DNA of 64,000 bases from Salinimicrobium sp963709775 (GCA_963709775.1 CAVPXS010000007.1:483367-547366), one strand, 5' to 3'. Shown: positions 1 through 8,700, counted from the first letter of the stretch. Notes: generated from the letters alone by a model not told the origin. A program made the numbers and translations.

Positions 1-496
1 GCCTTTCCCATTTGAAGGAGAAGAGGATCCCGACCTTATTAATGCCGGGAAACAAACCATCACAGCATTACCCGGCGCCAGCTTTTTTGATTCGGCTATG
101 AGCTTTGGAATGATTCGAGGTCAGCATGTTGATCTTACCATCCTGGGCGCTATGGAAGTGGCCGAAAGTGGTGACATTGCCAACTGGAAAATTCCGGGGA
201 AAATGGTGAAAGGTATGGGCGGTGCGATGGACCTTGTTGCCAGCGCCGAAAATATTATCGTGGCAATGATGCACACCAATCGTGAAGGAGAATCCAAACT
301 TCTTAAAAAATGTACTCTGCCGCTTACAGGAGTAGGTTGTGTGACCAAGATCGTTACCAATCTTGCTGTGCTCGAAGTGACCGATAAAGGTTTTAAGCTT
401 CTGGAAAGGGCACCGGGAGTAAGTGTGGAGGAAATCAAAGAAGCTACAGAAGGAACTTTAATTGTGGAAGGGGAAATCCCGGAAATGAATCTATAA
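1..496 (+). CDS. scoB: 3-oxoacid (succinyl-CoA type) CoA-transferase subunit B, 5' truncated by window edge
   Basis: This is the C-terminal ~164 codons of the beta subunit of a 3-oxoacid CoA-transferase, which moves CoA between succinyl-CoA and acetoacetate in ketone-body and short-chain acid metabolism. The reading frame is open from base 2. Visible family segments are F-FDSAMSFGMIRGQHVDLTI, the GAMEV stretch, GKMVKGMGGAMDLV and the terminal G-VVEGEIPEM-like end. The catalytic Glu and the start lie outside the window, and subunit A is presumably further left. It ends at TAA 494-496 and is followed at once by a strong palindrome that can act as a terminator. Confidence 0.93.
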   Translation, partial: PFPFEGEEDPDLINAGKQTITALPGASFFDSAMSFGMIRGQHVDLTILGAMEVAESGDIANWKIPGKMVKGMGGAMDLVASAENIIVAMMHTNREGESKLLKKCTLPLTGVGCVTKIVTNLAVLEVTDKGFKLLERAPGVSVEEIKEATEGTLIVEGEIPEMNL

Positions 497-500
497 TAAA

Positions 501-533
501 AGACCTGCAAGATCTATTAAATCTTGCAGGTCT
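501..533. repeat. REP-like palindrome doubling as a terminator after scoB
   Basis: A perfect 13-bp inverted repeat, AGACCTGCAAGAT / ATCTTGCAGGTCT, sits around a 7-base loop and is followed by T5. It has the same arm sequence (AGACCTGCAAG) as the two palindromes beside the RAYT gene at 22193-22280. It is therefore probably a member of the same REP family, used here as a rho-independent terminator. A half element with the same core (GTCCTTGCAGGTC) lies at about 575-587. Confidence 0.75.
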
Positions 534-605
534 TTTTAATTCCGAATATGTCATTAACCTACAGGATTAAAAAAGTCCTTGCAGGTCAACAGGTATATTT
601 CAGGA

Positions 606-968
606 TTAATCTAATATAGAAGTCGAATGTTTTTCAAGATTCACAAGAAAATCCATGGCTTCGTTCAGGGGTAACAACTTTCCGCGGGAGTTTACCTGTG
701 AAAAATACTTGTGCCAGCCAGCCTCTTCAATTCCGTGTTCAAATTTTTTTACTGCTTCCTCATTCGGTAGTTTCCAAAGAGCAATGTAACGGTAATCGCT
801 TCTGTATGGCGTGTGCTCATCATTCATGGCCCACCCTAGGTTCTCTACTCCGCCGCGGCTCATTTCATTTATAGCATCACTCACTTTGTTCATATATGCA
901 CGACGATCTTCCTTGGAAAGATCCATCCATTCCTTGGTTACATTCCATTGTTCTACATATAAATACAT
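606..968 (-). CDS. small cytosolic protein of unknown function (120 aa)
   Basis: The 120-residue protein has no signal peptide or membrane segment. Its composition is that of a folded, charged soluble protein: N-terminal MYLYVEQWNV strand, helical KEWMDLSKEDRRAYMNKV, then a Trp-rich core (LGWAMNDEH, YIALWKLPNEEAVKKFE, AGWHKYF). This resembles the small ferredoxin-like alpha/beta proteins filed under DUF6616; the family name is from memory and unverified. The gene stands alone between scoB (convergent) and the exonuclease gene. Upstream there is a short AT-rich region with a TCTCAAAAATGAGATTTTTGA inverted repeat at about 993-1013. No function is proposed. Confidence 0.7.
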   Translation of the reverse strand: MYLYVEQWNVTKEWMDLSKEDRRAYMNKVSDAINEMSRGGVENLGWAMNDEHTPYRSDYRYIALWKLPNEEAVKKFEHGIEEAGWHKYFSQVNSRGKLLPLNEAMDFLVNLEKHSTSILD

Positions 969-1077
969 AATTGGTTTTTTTAGTTACACAAAAACAAGGT
1001 CTCAAAAATGAGATTTTTGAACTCTCTTTCTTAAATATACTAAAAGTTTGTAAGGCAGCAGGATAAATAACAGTTCC

Positions 1078-1800
1078 TTAAGGAATCTCAACATGCATGA
1101 TCTCACTCTCCTCAAGAAGCGGCTCCTGTCTTAATCTAAGGATCACCTGGGCAATGGCTACCACATCCCTTTCGCAATAAGACACTATTCTATCCACATC
1201 TTCTTCCTCATAAAAAACTTTGCACACCTGGCTTCCGTCAATGTCTTCTTTGGGAGAAGGGATCCCCAGCACATTGCACAAGAGCTTGAGAGAAGTAAAA
1301 TGTTTGTAATCCCCAAATTTCCATAACTCCAGCGTGTCAAGATGAGGTACCTCCCACGGCCTTTTTCCAAAGAGATTCAGTTTATTGGGCAGCTCTATGT
1401 TATGTATGAGCATTCTCCTGGCAATGTAAGGGAAATCGAATTCCTTCCCATTATGTGCGCAAAGCAGGTGTTGAGGTTTACCAAAGTGACTCTCCAGAAG
1501 ATCTTTAAAAGATGTAAGTAGCTCCTTTTCTTCCCCACAGAAGGTCGTGGTTCTAAATGTTCTCTTCTCTCCCTGAAGAGCAAAATACCCTACAGAAATA
1601 CAGACGATCTTCCCAAATTCTGCCCAAATTCCGGCACGGTCGTAGAATTCTTCGGGAGTGAACTCCTCTTTACGCTGATATTTTGATTTGGATTCCCATA
1701 GCTTCTGTTTTTCTTCAGAAAGTTCGGCAAAAGTGGCATTTTCGGGAACTGTTTCAATATCCAGGAACAGTAGATTGCGGAGTGAGATTTTCTTGATCAT
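1078..1800 (-). CDS. predicted 3'-5' exonuclease, PolB-exo2-like DEDDy family
   Basis: This 240-residue protein looks like a stand-alone proofreading-type exonuclease related to the exonuclease domain of family B DNA polymerases. Exo I is LFLDIETVP with Asp14 and Glu16. Exo II is HNGKEFDFPY with Asp122. Exo III is SYCERDVVA with Tyr208 and Asp212 in the YxxxD spacing of the DEDDy class. Together these give all four acidic metal ligands plus the Tyr. It would remove nucleotides from DNA or RNA 3' ends in a two-metal reaction; the physiological substrate is unknown. Its start overlaps the stop of the upstream serine hydrolase by 4 bases, so the two are probably co-transcribed. Confidence 0.85.
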   Translation of the reverse strand: MIKKISLRNLLFLDIETVPENATFAELSEEKQKLWESKSKYQRKEEFTPEEFYDRAGIWAEFGKIVCISVGYFALQGEKRTFRTTTFCGEEKELLTSFKDLLESHFGKPQHLLCAHNGKEFDFPYIARRMLIHNIELPNKLNLFGKRPWEVPHLDTLELWKFGDYKHFTSLKLLCNVLGIPSPKEDIDGSQVCKVFYEEEDVDRIVSYCERDVVAIAQVILRLRQEPLLEESEIMHVEIP

Positions 1801-2939
1801 GTAGCTTGAAGTGTATTTAACACCTCCTCAAGATAAAAATAAAAATCGTTCGGGTGTTCTTTGTCTTCGGGAACTTCTCCGCCTTCATGCCCCAGGCGTA
1901 CAATAATTAGATCCTTCTGCGGAAGTACAATCACATATTGTCCCAGAATTCCGCGGAGGTAAAACACTTCCTGTCCCATATATTCCTCCAGCCAGATTCC
2001 CAAACCATAATGCGGATAATCCTCCAGCTGTGGCCGAATTGATGCTGCCACATAAGCCGAATCCAGAAGCTGTTCCCCCTGCCATTTTCCGAAGTCATTA
2101 TAGAGCTTTCCGAAGCGTGCAAAATCCCGCGCGTTGGAGGATATGCAGCAAAAAGCTTTCTCCATGCCGCTTTCCTCACTGTCCAGCTGCCAAAGCGCGT
2201 AATTTTCCATGCCCATTGGTTTCCAGTAGCTATTGCTCAAATATTCGGAGACATTTTTACCTGTGGCTTTTTCCAGGACCATTGCCAGCAACTGGGTGTT
2301 TCCACTTAAATATTTGAATTCCTTCCCCGGCTCATCTACTACTTTTAGATTCAGGATCATTTCCCTTATATCATCATCAAGATAGGCCTGGGTGGTCATC
2401 GAGAAAGGGTTATAGTAGCTTTCATCCCAGTTAAGACCCGAGGACATGGAGACGAGGTGGCGCAGGGTAAGTCTTTTGTCAAACTGCGGAAAAAAATCTG
2501 CCACAGGCTGATCGAGGTTTTTCACATGCCCTTCAAAAATGGCTTTTCCAAGCAGGGCTGCGACCAGACTTTTTGCCATTGAAAAGGAGTTGGTATGCGA
2601 ATACGGCCCATAATCTTCAGAATAGCTTTCATGCAGGATGCTGTCATTTTTAATGATGAGAAAAGCTACTGTTCCTGCTTCCTCATTTTTTTCCTGTAAT
2701 GCTTTTGAAAGTGGAAATGTGTTGTAGTTCTTATGCCGCGGCCAGGGCTGGGGTTTTCCTGCTTCGATCTTTCGGTTGTCGAAGAACTTGTAGTCGTCTA
2801 TATGAGCGCTAAGATGGCCTTGCAGGTAGCTGGATTGGATTCCTTTAAAAATGTAATCGAATTCAAATAAAAAAGCCGCTCCCACAAAAAGTGCTAAAAA
2901 CAAAAGGATGGAAAAAATGCCTTTTTTTAAACCTCTCAT
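1797..2939 (-). CDS. membrane-anchored class C beta-lactamase-like serine hydrolase
   Basis: The 380-residue protein belongs to the beta-lactamase/penicillin-binding-protein fold. An N-terminal hydrophobic segment (residues 7-25) anchors or exports it. The active-site Ser-x-x-Lys is S120-M-A-K123 in SFSMAKSLVAALL. The second motif region is KYLSGNTQLL near residue 210, and HEGGE near the C-terminus occupies the position of the KTG-like motif. Members of this broad family include esterases and D-aminopeptidases, so a resistance role should not be assumed. It overlaps the exonuclease gene by 4 bases and its start overlaps the stop of the frameshifted ogt by 4 bases. Confidence 0.83.
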   Translation of the reverse strand: MRGLKKGIFSILLFLALFVGAAFLFEFDYIFKGIQSSYLQGHLSAHIDDYKFFDNRKIEAGKPQPWPRHKNYNTFPLSKALQEKNEEAGTVAFLIIKNDSILHESYSEDYGPYSHTNSFSMAKSLVAALLGKAIFEGHVKNLDQPVADFFPQFDKRLTLRHLVSMSSGLNWDESYYNPFSMTTQAYLDDDIREMILNLKVVDEPGKEFKYLSGNTQLLAMVLEKATGKNVSEYLSNSYWKPMGMENYALWQLDSEESGMEKAFCCISSNARDFARFGKLYNDFGKWQGEQLLDSAYVAASIRPQLEDYPHYGLGIWLEEYMGQEVFYLRGILGQYVIVLPQKDLIIVRLGHEGGEVPEDKEHPNDFYFYLEEVLNTLQAT

Positions 2940-3432
2940 ATGAACAGACTTTGTTGTTTTGCGGGTTGCTCATGTTCCAGCAGCCACTTTTTTCGCCATA
3001 AACCTCCTGCGTAGCCGGTAAGGGAGCCGTCACTTCCAATAACTCTGTGACAGGGAATAAAGATCCACAGTGGATTCTTTCCATTGGCAGCAGCCACTGC
3101 GCGTATTGCAAGCGGGTCTCCCAAGTTCCTTTGCCAGGTCCATATAGGAGGTGGTTCTTCCATAAGGAATAGCCAGAAGGGCCTGCCATACCCTCTTTTG
3201 GAAGTCGGTCCCTTTTGGGTTCAGCTTTAAATTAAACTCCTTCAGTTCACCTGCGAAGTATTGATGTAGTTGCTTTGTCGCTTCCCTTAATTCAGGTCGG
3301 GGGAGGGGAAGTCGTGTCGGTTGTTTCTTCAGTAAGAATAAATTTAGTGAGACCCAGAGCATCTCCCTCTAAAATGGCATTTCCAAGGGGAGTATTTATA
3401 AAGGCCTTATTCAATCCTGCGTTCTTTGTCAT
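2936..3432 (-). pseudogene. ogt: methylated-DNA--cysteine S-methyltransferase, broken by two 1-base insertions
   Basis: Three reading-frame pieces join into one complete alkyltransferase, which takes O6-alkyl groups from guanine onto a Cys in suicidal repair. From ATG 3432: MTKNAGLNKAFINTPLGNAI; then, after an extra base in the run at 3299-3303, LREATKQLHQYFAG...PYGRTTSYMDLAKELG; then, after an extra base at 3120-3122, DPLAIRAVAAANGKNPLWIF with the active-site IPCHRVIG and the SLTGYAGGLWRKKWLL end. Removing both bases gives exactly 495 nt, or 164 residues, normal for the family. The start overlaps the end of the CNNM gene. Both indels lie in G/C homopolymers, so sequencing error is as likely as true inactivation. 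Confidence 0.85.
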
Positions 3433-4498
3433 CGGGTTGGTCCTGCTTTAAAAGGCCTAATCTCTTAGCCCTTTTTTCCCAGTTTTGACGCGCCAGTACC
3501 TGCATATCCTCTACACTGTCGCTTTCATCCATGATCTCCAGCCCCATAAGCGTTTCGATAATATCTTCCATAGTAACAAGGCCAATCGTGTTGCCATAGT
3601 GATCTACTACCATGGCGAGATGGGTTCTCTCTTTAATGAACCTGTCAAAAAGCTGAGGAATGGGAGTGTCTTCAGAAGTCATGGGGATTTCCCTTTTCAA
3701 GACGCTAAGAGGTTCCGGACCTTTCTTGTCCAGCATTTCCTCAAGGATATCATCCTTAAGAACAAATCCTGTAATGTTATTTTGGCGTTTGTTGTAAACC
3801 GGAATACGGGAGAACTTAAGATTGCGATGCTCCTGGTGAAATTTCTCTATGCTGGTACTTTCATCCTCGGTCACCGCAACAGAAAATGGCGTCATCACAT
3901 CTTTAGCCTTTACCTTTTTGAAAATGAGCATGTTTTTGATCACCGTAGTTTCCTGCTCTTCAAAAACTCCTTCCTCTTCGGCTACATCGGTAATTGCAAT
4001 AAATTCTTCCCTGCTCATCGAACTCACATGAGCCGATTTTCCAATAAGTTTCGTGGTAAGCATCATAAGCCATAGAATACCGGTGTACTTCAGCGGAAAA
4101 ACAAAGGCCCTGAGGGATTTTGCCGTGAAATTCCCCAGACTTTTCCAGTAGGTGGCTCCAATGGTTTTCGGGATTATTTCAGAAATCACTAAAATAGCCA
4201 TGGTCATAACAGCCGAAACTATTCCTACTGCGTTCCCACCGTCCCCAAAAACCTTCTCTGCCTGTACCCCTACAAGGATAGCTCCTACGGTGTGAGCTAT
4301 AGTGTTGATGGTCAAAATGGCAACCAAAGGCTTATCAATATCCTGCTTGAATCTCGTGAGCGTATGGGCATAGGCTTTGCCTTCTCTTAGCTTGATCTTT
4401 AAATAAGAGGGGGTGAAGCTAAGAAATGCGGCCTCCAGGATGGAGCACATAAAAGAAAAGAAAATGGCCAGTACGGCGTATAAAATGAGTAATTCCAT
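3407..4498 (-). CDS. CNNM/CBS-domain membrane protein (HlyC/CorC family)
   Basis: This 363-residue protein has an N-terminal CNNM (DUF21) membrane domain with about three to four hydrophobic segments. One is LLILYAVLAIFFSFMCSILE; others lie near residues 55-75, 90-112 and 135-150. A cytoplasmic CBS pair follows (VMTPFSVAVTEDEST, and THLAMVVDHYGNTIGLVTMEDI). The family is linked to magnesium, cobalt or sodium transport; older hemolysin annotations are misleading. The C-terminal CorC_HlyC accessory domain seen in longer members is absent and the protein ends in a charged tail. Its 3' end overlaps the repaired ogt start by 26 bases. Confidence 0.88.
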   Translation of the reverse strand: MELLILYAVLAIFFSFMCSILEAAFLSFTPSYLKIKLREGKAYAHTLTRFKQDIDKPLVAILTINTIAHTVGAILVGVQAEKVFGDGGNAVGIVSAVMTMAILVISEIIPKTIGATYWKSLGNFTAKSLRAFVFPLKYTGILWLMMLTTKLIGKSAHVSSMSREEFIAITDVAEEEGVFEEQETTVIKNMLIFKKVKAKDVMTPFSVAVTEDESTSIEKFHQEHRNLKFSRIPVYNKRQNNITGFVLKDDILEEMLDKKGPEPLSVLKREIPMTSEDTPIPQLFDRFIKERTHLAMVVDHYGNTIGLVTMEDIIETLMGLEIMDESDSVEDMQVLARQNWEKRAKRLGLLKQDQPDDKERRIE

Positions 4499-4525
4499 TC
4501 AAAATTTTTAAGTTAATAATAGAAG

Positions 4526-5506
4526 CTAGAACATGATTGCTACCAGGTCATCCTCGGTGATCTTGCTGAAATATTCATCGAGATTGAATTGAGATAGTTT
4601 ATGCCTAATTTCATCTTCTTCGTGTTTGGTATCCTTCAAGGCCTGCTCTATTGGGCCAATATCCCTAATGTGAAAAAAATCCCCTGTGATCTTCACTTCC
4701 TGTATGATGCCGTGAATAACGTTCATGTTCATTTCCACAGTTCCGCCGGGAGTGCGGGCGCCCTGGGTAAAATTGTATTCCGGTGAATAGCCAAAATTCC
4801 ATTCCCAGGTACTGTACTTTTCATCCCTTATTTTCTGGATTGCAGCAAGGTCCTCGTCGGTGAATTCATATGGGCGTGCATCCTCAAATTTATTGATAAC
4901 AAAATCCATGATCTTATTGGTGAATTCATCAAGGGTTATCTTTTCGGGAAGATGGTCGCTTATATTCGTCACCCGGTTAGGCACAGATTTCACACCGCGA
5001 TCCTTATACTTTAAAGGATTTATCTTGAGCGCGCCGCTAACATCTTTCATTTCTGAAGAAAAAAGAAGCGTGCCGTGATGAAGTACCTTGTTCTTAAATA
5101 CGTGCTCTGCATTGCCCGAAAATTTCTTTCCTTCGATGGTCAGATCATTGCGGCCTTCAAATTTTGCGTCTACTCCGAGTTCCTTCAGCACTTCAATAAT
5201 AGGCTTGGTGTAGCGTTGAAAGTCGATCATTTCATAGTTCTCTCCTGTGCGGGTAAAAGAAAAGTTGAGGTTTCCCAGGTCGTGGTAAACAGCACCACCG
5301 CCAGATAATCGCCTTACAACCTTAATTCCTCTTTCCTTCACGTATTCGTAGTTGATCTCGGCCTGCGTATTTTGATGTTTGCCTACAATGATCGCATTAT
5401 CATTACGCCACAGCATGAAACAGTCTTCTTTCATGTGCTTAAAGATATATTCATCTGTAGCAATATTGAAGTAAGGGTCTGTCGAATGATGTTTAATGCA
5501 AAGCAT
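4526..5506 (-). CDS. lplA: lipoate--protein ligase
   Basis: The 326-residue enzyme activates lipoate with ATP and transfers it to the lipoyl-domain lysines of 2-oxoacid dehydrogenases and the glycine cleavage H protein. The N-terminal catalytic domain shows YFNIATDEYIF, WRNDNAIIVGKHQNTQ and the lipoyl-AMP loop VVRRLSGGGAVYHDLGNLNF (about residues 62-81). NDLTIEGKKFSGNAEHV supplies the active-site Lys region. A C-terminal accessory domain (about 245-326) is present, as in E. coli-type LplA. A -7-like box (TATTTTTG on the minus strand) lies 20 bases before the start, so the gene seems to have its own promoter. Confidence 0.92.
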   Translation of the reverse strand: MLCIKHHSTDPYFNIATDEYIFKHMKEDCFMLWRNDNAIIVGKHQNTQAEINYEYVKERGIKVVRRLSGGGAVYHDLGNLNFSFTRTGENYEMIDFQRYTKPIIEVLKELGVDAKFEGRNDLTIEGKKFSGNAEHVFKNKVLHHGTLLFSSEMKDVSGALKINPLKYKDRGVKSVPNRVTNISDHLPEKITLDEFTNKIMDFVINKFEDARPYEFTDEDLAAIQKIRDEKYSTWEWNFGYSPEYNFTQGARTPGGTVEMNMNVIHGIIQEVKITGDFFHIRDIGPIEQALKDTKHEEDEIRHKLSQFNLDEYFSKITEDDLVAIMF

Positions 5507-5525
5507 GATATGGTTCTATTTCTCT

Positions 5526-5533
5526 CAAAAATA
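5526..5533 (-). promoter_or_regulatory. Bacteroidota -7 box for lplA
   Basis: CAAAAATA on the plus strand reads TATTTTTG on the minus strand and fits TAnnTTTG. It is 20 bases upstream of the lplA start. No well-spaced -33 TTTG is evident. Confidence 0.45.
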
Positions 5534-5658
5534 ATAAAGCTAGAACGGAAACTTCACAAAAGAGAATTAATTCTGCATTTTTCGAACAGTAAACTCTAAA
5601 AAATTCTAAAAAAGGATCCTGTTTAACAGGAGGTAAGATAATAAATGGGAAAATAACA

Positions 5659-5680
5659 GAGGCGCGATTCACTGCGCCTC
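5659..5680 (-). terminator. terminator hairpin at the end of the glycan operon
   Basis: The inverted repeat GAGGCGC...GCGCCTC has an 8-base loop. On the minus strand it is followed by a TGTTATTTT stretch. It lies about 40 bases after the stop of the last operon gene, the methyltransferase. Confidence 0.65.
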
Positions 5681-5718
5681 CGATTTTTACTTTGAAAATT
5701 GTGCCACTGAAATTGGCT

Positions 5719-6516
5719 TTATTCTTTTCGGGTCTTTTTCTCAACCTCTTCTTTCCAGTCTTTCCCAACTGCAGAGAGATATTCGGAGTAGTTCCAGGTG
5801 TCCAGGCTGGAGTGAAGATTAGTGTCTTTTTGGGCGACGTAGGTTTCATCTTCTGGCATTGCAGTGACATTGAGTCCGCAGCTGCGCAACATTGAGATGA
5901 TTCCATGATGATTCGGAGCCCACCAATTGGTAGGGTCGCCTGCCAGTTTATGCTCAATAAAAGCCATTTTTGGCCAGGCATCTTCTTTCATGATCTCCCG
6001 TTTGTGAAACTCCACATCTTCCGGAATGGGCATTTCCTCCTGTCCGGGTAAGGAAAGCGTCTGGAAGACCATCATTTTCTTCACTTTTTGAGACAATATG
6101 TCCATGGCCAGCATTGGATAACGCAGGTGGTAGAAAACTCCCATGAACCACACGAGGTCAAACTGTTCTTCAGTATGAGCGAGATCGTAAACCTGCATCT
6201 GTTCAAACCTAATTTTGTCATCAAGACCAAATTCTTTTGCTACCCATTTTGCCTGTTTCAGGTAATGTTCATCAAGGTCGATCGCCAGCACCTCGGCACC
6301 GCGTTTTGCAAGTTCGAGGGAGTAATAACCGGCGTTGCAGCCTATATCCAGCACTTTCCATCCCTCAAGGTTTTCGGGAATAGAGTTTTTGATCTTTTCC
6401 CATTTAAATTTCGGAAAATCCCCCAAAAAATGATCGGGTGCGGTTTGAGTACCGTCGGGAAGTTGAATATTATGGAACCAGGGCGCCAGTTTTTTTACTT
6501 CTTGTTGAGTGGACAT
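5719..6516 (-). CDS. class I SAM-dependent methyltransferase of the glycan operon
   Basis: This 265-residue protein carries a Rossmann methyltransferase core. Motif I is VLDIGCNAGYYSLELA (about residues 54-69). The acidic ribose-binding residue is in VLAIDLDEHYLKQA, and FDLVWFMGVFYHLRYP is the motif IV/post-motif region. It resembles the putative methyltransferase family I know as TIGR04290, whose members occur beside glycosyltransferases; that assignment is from memory. As the last gene of the ten-gene operon it could methylate a sugar hydroxyl or carboxylate on the product. Three bases separate it from the upstream glycosyltransferase gene, and a hairpin terminator follows. Confidence 0.85.
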   Translation of the reverse strand: MSTQQEVKKLAPWFHNIQLPDGTQTAPDHFLGDFPKFKWEKIKNSIPENLEGWKVLDIGCNAGYYSLELAKRGAEVLAIDLDEHYLKQAKWVAKEFGLDDKIRFEQMQVYDLAHTEEQFDLVWFMGVFYHLRYPMLAMDILSQKVKKMMVFQTLSLPGQEEMPIPEDVEFHKREIMKEDAWPKMAFIEHKLAGDPTNWWAPNHHGIISMLRSCGLNVTAMPEDETYVAQKDTNLHSSLDTWNYSEYLSAVGKDWKEEVEKKTRKE

Positions 6517-6519
6517 ATA

Positions 6520-7596
6520 TTAAACTTTTTCTGAAGGTTTAAGCACCTCCTTGACGTAATTAACTAATTCTTTCGCTCTTGCCCGTGCCGTGTGGGATTT
6601 AAGGACTTTTTGCCGTGCATTTTCCCCAATCTGCTTTCGCTCTTCTTCAGATATACTTCGGAAGTATTCTTCCACTTCCTCGCTGCTGCGGGCGATCAAA
6701 ATTTCTTTTTCCTGCTCAAAAATACTGTGAATGCCGTCCCAGTAATCTGAAATTATCGGCACGCCGCAGGCAGCGGCTTCAAAGAGCCTTACGCTTGGGG
6801 AATACCCGGCCTTGATCATATCTTCCCGGGTAACATTCAGGGTGAATTCCTGGGAATTATAAAAATCCCGATGCTCTGCCGGGGGAAGATGATCTATACG
6901 CTCTACGTTTTTTGACCACGGAAAGTCTTCTGGATATTGGGGTCCTGCAACTACAAATTCCTCTGAAGGGAATTGTGCGGCAGGTTTGTTAAGTAGTTCC
7001 TGTACCGTGGGCTGCCTGTCATCGCTATAAGTACCAAGGTATCCCATCTTCCATTTTTTTGGTCGGTCTTCAGGATAATATAAATCGGGGTCTACAGAAC
7101 AGTAGAGGGCTCTTGCCATGGGGGAACCATAATGTTCTTCCAGGTGCCGAAGGATAGGACCTCCCGAAAATGACAAATACAGGTCGTATTTTGAAATGAT
7201 ATCCCGGTCCAGGTACTCGTAATCTTTTCTTTCCAGCTTTGCCAGGGTAACCGGAGTATCAATATCGTAAAAAGCGGTGATGCCCTTAGCTGTTTCTATT
7301 GCCCAGTTTCCTACTTCCACTCCCTGCTGCACGTAAGAACCAACTATGACCACATCGGCCTTTTCGATTTCTTCTTTGTAATCGGTTTTTAGTTCTTCAT
7401 TGGTCTTGTAGAGCCCAATCTGGCAAAAATCGGGATTTGGCATATCGCGATGAGGGGAGTACCAGGGCACATCTTTTTCCAGGAACAGGATATCATGGCC
7501 CAGCGCTTTAAGTTCCTTAAGAAGCGCCCGGTACGTTGTGGCGTGACCGTTACCCCAGGACGAAGTGACCGAAAGTCCTATGATTACAAATTTCAT
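6520..7596 (-). CDS. CgeB-like glycosyltransferase 3 of the glycan operon
   Basis: This 358-residue GT-B fold protein is related to the spore-maturation CgeB family. The N-terminal Rossmann domain starts MKFVIIGLSVTSSWGNGHAT. The C-terminal nucleotide-sugar-binding half has the family signature YSPSVRLFEAAACGVPIIS (about residues 265-283) followed by DYWDGI. It is one of three adjacent CgeB-like paralogs. It aligns by eye with its neighbour at 7600 (similar D-DTPVTL / D-DAPATL and LFEAA-CG / VFEAAGAG segments), suggesting tandem duplication with divergence in acceptor use. The donor and acceptor sugars cannot be told from sequence. Confidence 0.82.
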   Translation of the reverse strand: MKFVIIGLSVTSSWGNGHATTYRALLKELKALGHDILFLEKDVPWYSPHRDMPNPDFCQIGLYKTNEELKTDYKEEIEKADVVIVGSYVQQGVEVGNWAIETAKGITAFYDIDTPVTLAKLERKDYEYLDRDIISKYDLYLSFSGGPILRHLEEHYGSPMARALYCSVDPDLYYPEDRPKKWKMGYLGTYSDDRQPTVQELLNKPAAQFPSEEFVVAGPQYPEDFPWSKNVERIDHLPPAEHRDFYNSQEFTLNVTREDMIKAGYSPSVRLFEAAACGVPIISDYWDGIHSIFEQEKEILIARSSEEVEEYFRSISEEERKQIGENARQKVLKSHTARARAKELVNYVKEVLKPSEKV

Positions 7597-7599
7597 GGG

Positions 7600-8700
7600 C
7601 TACTGTTTTTGTTCTACAGGTTGTATCTTTTCAGAAATTACCGACTCCAGCAATTCTGCGCGGTGGTTATAGGTATGTTTGGCCAGTACTTTCTCATAGG
7701 CTGCTTTTCCAATTTCTCTGGCTCTTTCCGAAGAAAGCCCGGAGAGTATCATCTCCACTTCTTCGCCACTATTGGCTACCAGGATCTCTTCTCCCGGAAC
7801 AAAAAAGGTATCGATGCCTTTCCAGTAATCTGTGATTATACAGGCACCGGCTCCGGCAGCTTCAAAAACACGGGTTGCAGGCGAGAAGCCATACTTGGCC
7901 ATGCTGTCGCGACTTATATTAAGTACTGCTTTTGGAGTACAATTAAAAGCATTGTGATCTTTGGTATAGACGTGGCCAACGTAATCGATGTTCTTTGGCA
8001 TCTTTTTATCGCCCCAGCCGCTACCTCCCAGCAGAAACTTATCATCTGAAAGTCGATTTGCAGGCCTTATAAAAAATTCTTCTACACGTTTTTCCCGGTC
8101 GGGGAGACGGTTGCCTAAAAAGGCTAAAGTACCTTCGAATTTTGGATTTGGATCTACAGGGAAATGTGTATCTGTATCCAGTGCATTATAGATTGGCACA
8201 CATCTTTTTGCGCCGTTACGTTCATAGGCATCTATAACAGGTTGGCCGCCACCATAGGTGAGCACAAGATCATATTTAGGAATAAGTGCATTAAAAGGAT
8301 CTAAAGGATCAGATTCTATTCTATCAAGCGTCGCAGGTGCATCGACATCCCAGAATATGATGAGGTTGTCCTCTTTTTTGAGCTGTACTACAGCGTCTTC
8401 AAGGAAATCATCAAAGGCGCCAACACCGCTGGCTTTAATGATAACATCTGCTTCCGATGCTTCCCGTAACAGCCCCTGTAAAGTCACCTTATCTTTAGGA
8501 TAAACTTTTACGGTACACCATTCGGGGTCTTCAATGTCCCTATGCTTTTGTCGTTCATAAATATCGGGTTCGTAAAAGGTTACTTCATGCCCCATTTTAT
8601 GAAGGGCCTTTACAATTCCGCGGTAATAGGTGGCCGCGCCGTTCCAATAAGCCGATACTATACTTGAGCCAAAAAAGGCAATTTTCAGGTTTCTTTTCAT
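7600..8700 (-). CDS. CgeB-like glycosyltransferase 2 of the glycan operon
   Basis: The 366-residue protein is a GT-B glycosyltransferase of the CgeB-like group. The N-terminal half begins IAFFGSSIVSAYWNGAATYY, then has the switch segment WDVDAPATLDRI. The C-terminal half carries GFSPATRVFEAAGAGACIIT and DYWKGIDTFF, the loop expected to contact the nucleotide sugar. It is paralogous to the proteins encoded on either side. Its start codon overlaps the end of the upstream gene by 4 bases (ATGA-type coupling), implying translation as one operon and perhaps a stepwise chain-building pathway with one enzyme per linkage. Confidence 0.82.
   Translation of the reverse strand: MKRNLKIAFFGSSIVSAYWNGAATYYRGIVKALHKMGHEVTFYEPDIYERQKHRDIEDPEWCTVKVYPKDKVTLQGLLREASEADVIIKASGVGAFDDFLEDAVVQLKKEDNLIIFWDVDAPATLDRIESDPLDPFNALIPKYDLVLTYGGGQPVIDAYERNGAKRCVPIYNALDTDTHFPVDPNPKFEGTLAFLGNRLPDREKRVEEFFIRPANRLSDDKFLLGGSGWGDKKMPKNIDYVGHVYTKDHNAFNCTPKAVLNISRDSMAKYGFSPATRVFEAAGAGACIITDYWKGIDTFFVPGEEILVANSGEEVEMILSGLSSERAREIGKAAYEKVLAKHTYNHRAELLESVISEKIQPVEQKQ

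Noticed and set aside
1797..2939. Antibiotic-resistance beta-lactamase
   Set aside because: The Ser-x-x-Lys fold is shared by many esterases and peptidases; nothing specific to resistance is seen.
3120..3303. Programmed frameshifting in ogt
   Set aside because: There are two +1 changes in plain homopolymers with no slippery-site or stimulatory structure; error or mutation is simpler.
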